From JAPKYZ01 sp033763835 (lineage in GTDB: Bacteria > Acidobacteriota > Terriglobia > Bryobacterales > Bryobacteraceae): DNA of 64,000 nucleotides. The notes beneath the pieces were generated by a model. That model had not been told where the DNA came from and made no database searches. It worked only from the letters and a program-made list of their open reading frames with translations. Numbering within the stretch: the first letter of the stretch is position 1; every line of letters begins with the position of its first letter. The stretch lies in contig JANRJS010000030.1 of assembly GCA_033763835.1 (NCBI GenBank), forward strand, positions 8,680 to 72,679, read 5' to 3'. This document shows, piece by piece, positions 62,354-64,000 of the stretch. Made by a program: the position numbers and the translations under genes.

Positions 62354-63487
62354 ATGAAGGAAACTCTATCATCGGAGCGAGCGACTAGCAAGCGTTTATT
62401 GTTCGTTTTTGGCACCAGACCGGAAGCGATCAAACTCGCCATGCCGATACGGGAAGCGCGAGCCCAGGGCTTCGATTGCCGAATCGCGGTTACCGCGCAG
62501 CATCGCGAGTTGCTCGACCAAGTGCTCCGCGTCTTTGATCTGACGCCCGATTACGACCTCGATTCGATGCGGCCCGGGCAGTCGCTATCGCAAGTGACGG
62601 CCCGCATGATCGCCGCGCTGGAACCCATCGTCGCCGACGAACGCCCCCATATGGTCGTCGTCCAGGGCGATACCGCCACGACCTTCTGCGGAGCCCTCGC
62701 GGCCTTCTACCAACGCGTCCCCGTAGCGCACGTCGAAGCCGGACTCCGCACCGGCGATCCGCTCGAACCCTTCCCCGAAGAGATGAACCGCATCCTCACC
62801 GGCCGGCTCACCGCGTTGCACCTTGCTCCGACGGCTCGCGCCGCGCAGAACCTGCTGAACGAGAATGTCCCGCGCGCACGGATTACCGTCACCGGGAACA
62901 CGGGGATCGACGCGCTGTTCCATGTGCGGGACCGTCTGCCGCCGCTCGCCCCCGGTACCGCCGGCATCCGTTCGATCGTGGTCACCGCTCACCGGCGCGA
63001 AAGTTTCGGCGCGGGACTCGACGGCGTCTGCGAAGCGGTACGGATGCTCGCCCGACGCGAGGATGTCCGGCTCTCGCTGCCGCTTCATCCCAATCCCAGC
63101 GTTCAGGCCGCCTTCCGGGAGCGGTTGGCGAACGTCGCGCGCGTCGAACTGCTTCCGCCGCTCGAGTACGTCCCGTTCGTCGATCTTATGCGGCAGGCGT
63201 ATATCTTGGTAACCGATTCCGGCGGCATACAGGAAGAGGGGCCGTCGCTAGGCAAGCCGATTCTCGTCTTACGCGATAAAACCGAGCGTCCGGAAGCCGT
63301 CGAGGCGGGTACCGTTCGCTTGGTAGGGTGCGATCCGGACCGCATCGTCTCGGAAGCGAACCGCTTACTCGACGAACCTGCGGAATACGAGGCGCGCTCC
63401 CGAATTCACAATCCGTATGGCGACGGAACGGCTTCGTCGCGCATTTGTAGCGCGATTCGTGCGTTTCTGGAAAACCCGATCGCTTAA
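62354..63487 (+). CDS. wecB: UDP-N-acetylglucosamine 2-epimerase (non-hydrolysing)
   Basis: A 377-residue protein of normal length. It shows the family landmarks FGTRPEAIKLAMPI, VVQGDTATTFCGALAAFY in part, HVEAGLRTGDPLEPFPEEMNR in part, TGNTGIDALF and the active-site segment VTDSGGIQEEGPSLGKP with H in TAHRRESFG. It makes UDP-ManNAc for cell-surface polysaccharide. It is followed after 49 bp by the partial dehydrogenase gene, making a WecB-WecC pair. Confidence 0.95.
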   Translation: MKETLSSERATSKRLLFVFGTRPEAIKLAMPIREARAQGFDCRIAVTAQHRELLDQVLRVFDLTPDYDLDSMRPGQSLSQVTARMIAALEPIVADERPHMVVVQGDTATTFCGALAAFYQRVPVAHVEAGLRTGDPLEPFPEEMNRILTGRLTALHLAPTARAAQNLLNENVPRARITVTGNTGIDALFHVRDRLPPLAPGTAGIRSIVVTAHRRESFGAGLDGVCEAVRMLARREDVRLSLPLHPNPSVQAAFRERLANVARVELLPPLEYVPFVDLMRQAYILVTDSGGIQEEGPSLGKPILVLRDKTERPEAVEAGTVRLVGCDPDRIVSEANRLLDEPAEYEARSRIHNPYGDGTASSRICSAIRAFLENPIA

Positions 63488-63536
63488 ACTGGAAATTACG
63501 CTCGATAAGCGACGAGTGAGGAGACGAACGACTTTC

Positions 63537-64000
63537 ATGAGCAGCACGACGGCGGTCCTGGACCCAGCGAAGCCCCAGACCCGATCCCCCGAATTTGAGG
63601 CGCTGGCGGACAAAATCCGCACCCGGAAGGCACGCGTCGGGGTGGTCGGACTCGGCTATGTCGGCCTGCCCTTGGCCGTCGAGTACGCCAAGATGGGCTT
63701 CGAGGTGGTTGGTATCGACCTCTCGGACCGTAAAGTGGACGCGCTGAATCGCGGCGAATCCTATATTCAGGACGTGCCCACCGCCGAAGTGGCGGAACTG
63801 GTCCATTCCGGCAAATTGAAGGCGACAAAGGACTTCAGCGTCGTCTCCACCCTCGACACCATCAACATTTGCGTCCCCACGCCGTTGCGGAAAACCAAAG
63901 ATCCGGACATGAGCTACATCGTGGCGTCGTGCGAATCGATCGCCAAGTATTTTCACCCTGGAATGCTGGTGATCCTCGAATCCACCACCTACCCCGGCAC
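63537..64000 (+). CDS. UDP-N-acetyl-D-mannosamine/nucleotide-sugar dehydrogenase (3' end outside window)
   Basis: The visible 154 residues start at ATG 63537. After a short leader the NAD-binding Rossmann fold is clear (VGVVGLGYVGLPLAVEYAK, FEVVGIDLSDRKV) with INICVPTPL and VILESTTYPGT typical of the UDP-glucose/GDP-mannose dehydrogenase family, WecC/TviB type. It should oxidise UDP-ManNAc, the product of the preceding enzyme, or UDP-GlcNAc. The C-terminus lies beyond the window edge. Confidence 0.9.
   Translation, partial: MSSTTAVLDPAKPQTRSPEFEALADKIRTRKARVGVVGLGYVGLPLAVEYAKMGFEVVGIDLSDRKVDALNRGESYIQDVPTAEVAELVHSGKLKATKDFSVVSTLDTINICVPTPLRKTKDPDMSYIVASCESIAKYFHPGMLVILESTTYPG

Overview
The window looks like a chromosomal segment of a GC-rich Acidobacteriota bacterium, most like the Bryobacterales/Solibacter group. 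The signs are three very large TonB-dependent receptors with an N-terminal carboxypeptidase-regulatory-like domain, an acidobacterial VWFA-domain protein beside an ASPIC/UnbV repeat protein, several CadC-like winged-helix proteins joined to TPR, beta-propeller or malectin domains, and paired DUF1501/DUF1553 and DUF1552/DUF1592 families. This is inference from gene families; no rRNA or other phylogenetic marker except lepA is present.

Layout. 1-1275 (-): edge-truncated winged-helix/TPR regulator, divergent from a small degenerate ECF-like protein. 1882-6809 (+): TetR regulator and a tripartite ABC efflux system (permease, ATPase, membrane-fusion protein, outer-membrane channel) with matching palindromic operators before the regulator and before the permease. 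6820-13711 (-): five overlapping genes (TPR, TPR, heptaheme cytochrome, VWA protein, ASPIC/UnbV). 13799-17266 (-): TonB receptor 1, followed by a terminator. 17608-21601 (+): membrane winged-helix/malectin regulator, beta-barrel protein and a PAP2/vanadium-haloperoxidase-like protein with a duplicated domain. 21593-26847 (-): DUF1549/DUF1553 cytochrome, DUF1501 protein and Gfo/Idh/MocA oxidoreductase. 27009-30734 (+): IclR regulator with an alternating half-site operator, then a TAXI-TRAP transporter. 30751-35085 (-): SGNH-PQQ dehydrogenase fusion, pentaheme cytochrome and enolase-superfamily dehydratase. 35221-44077 (+): winged-helix/beta-propeller protein, TonB receptor 2, DUF1592 and DUF1552 proteins. 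44201-45274 (-): secreted repeat-rich protein.

45384-55214 (+) is the most interesting block. Five genes of a compact oligopeptide ABC importer run by overlapping start and stop codons into an ECF sigma factor, a TPR-CHAT (caspase-like) protein with its His/Cys dyad, a small protein with a zinc-finger-like His/Cys motif, and a secreted subtilisin-like protease with a repeat-bearing insertion between its catalytic Asp and His. The layout suggests one co-expressed proteolysis, peptide-import and signalling system.

55224-62329 holds lepA (-) and TonB receptor 3 (-), separated by a small accessory island: a ParD/ParE pair with truncated toxin, an MNT/HepT pair whose toxin has lost its normal start, a chimeric scar made of pieces of lepA and the TonB receptor gene, and a 58-bp tandem repeat. 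62354-64000 (+) begins a polysaccharide locus with UDP-GlcNAc 2-epimerase and an edge-truncated UDP-sugar dehydrogenase. No CRISPR array, tRNA, rRNA, intact transposase or phage gene was recognised.
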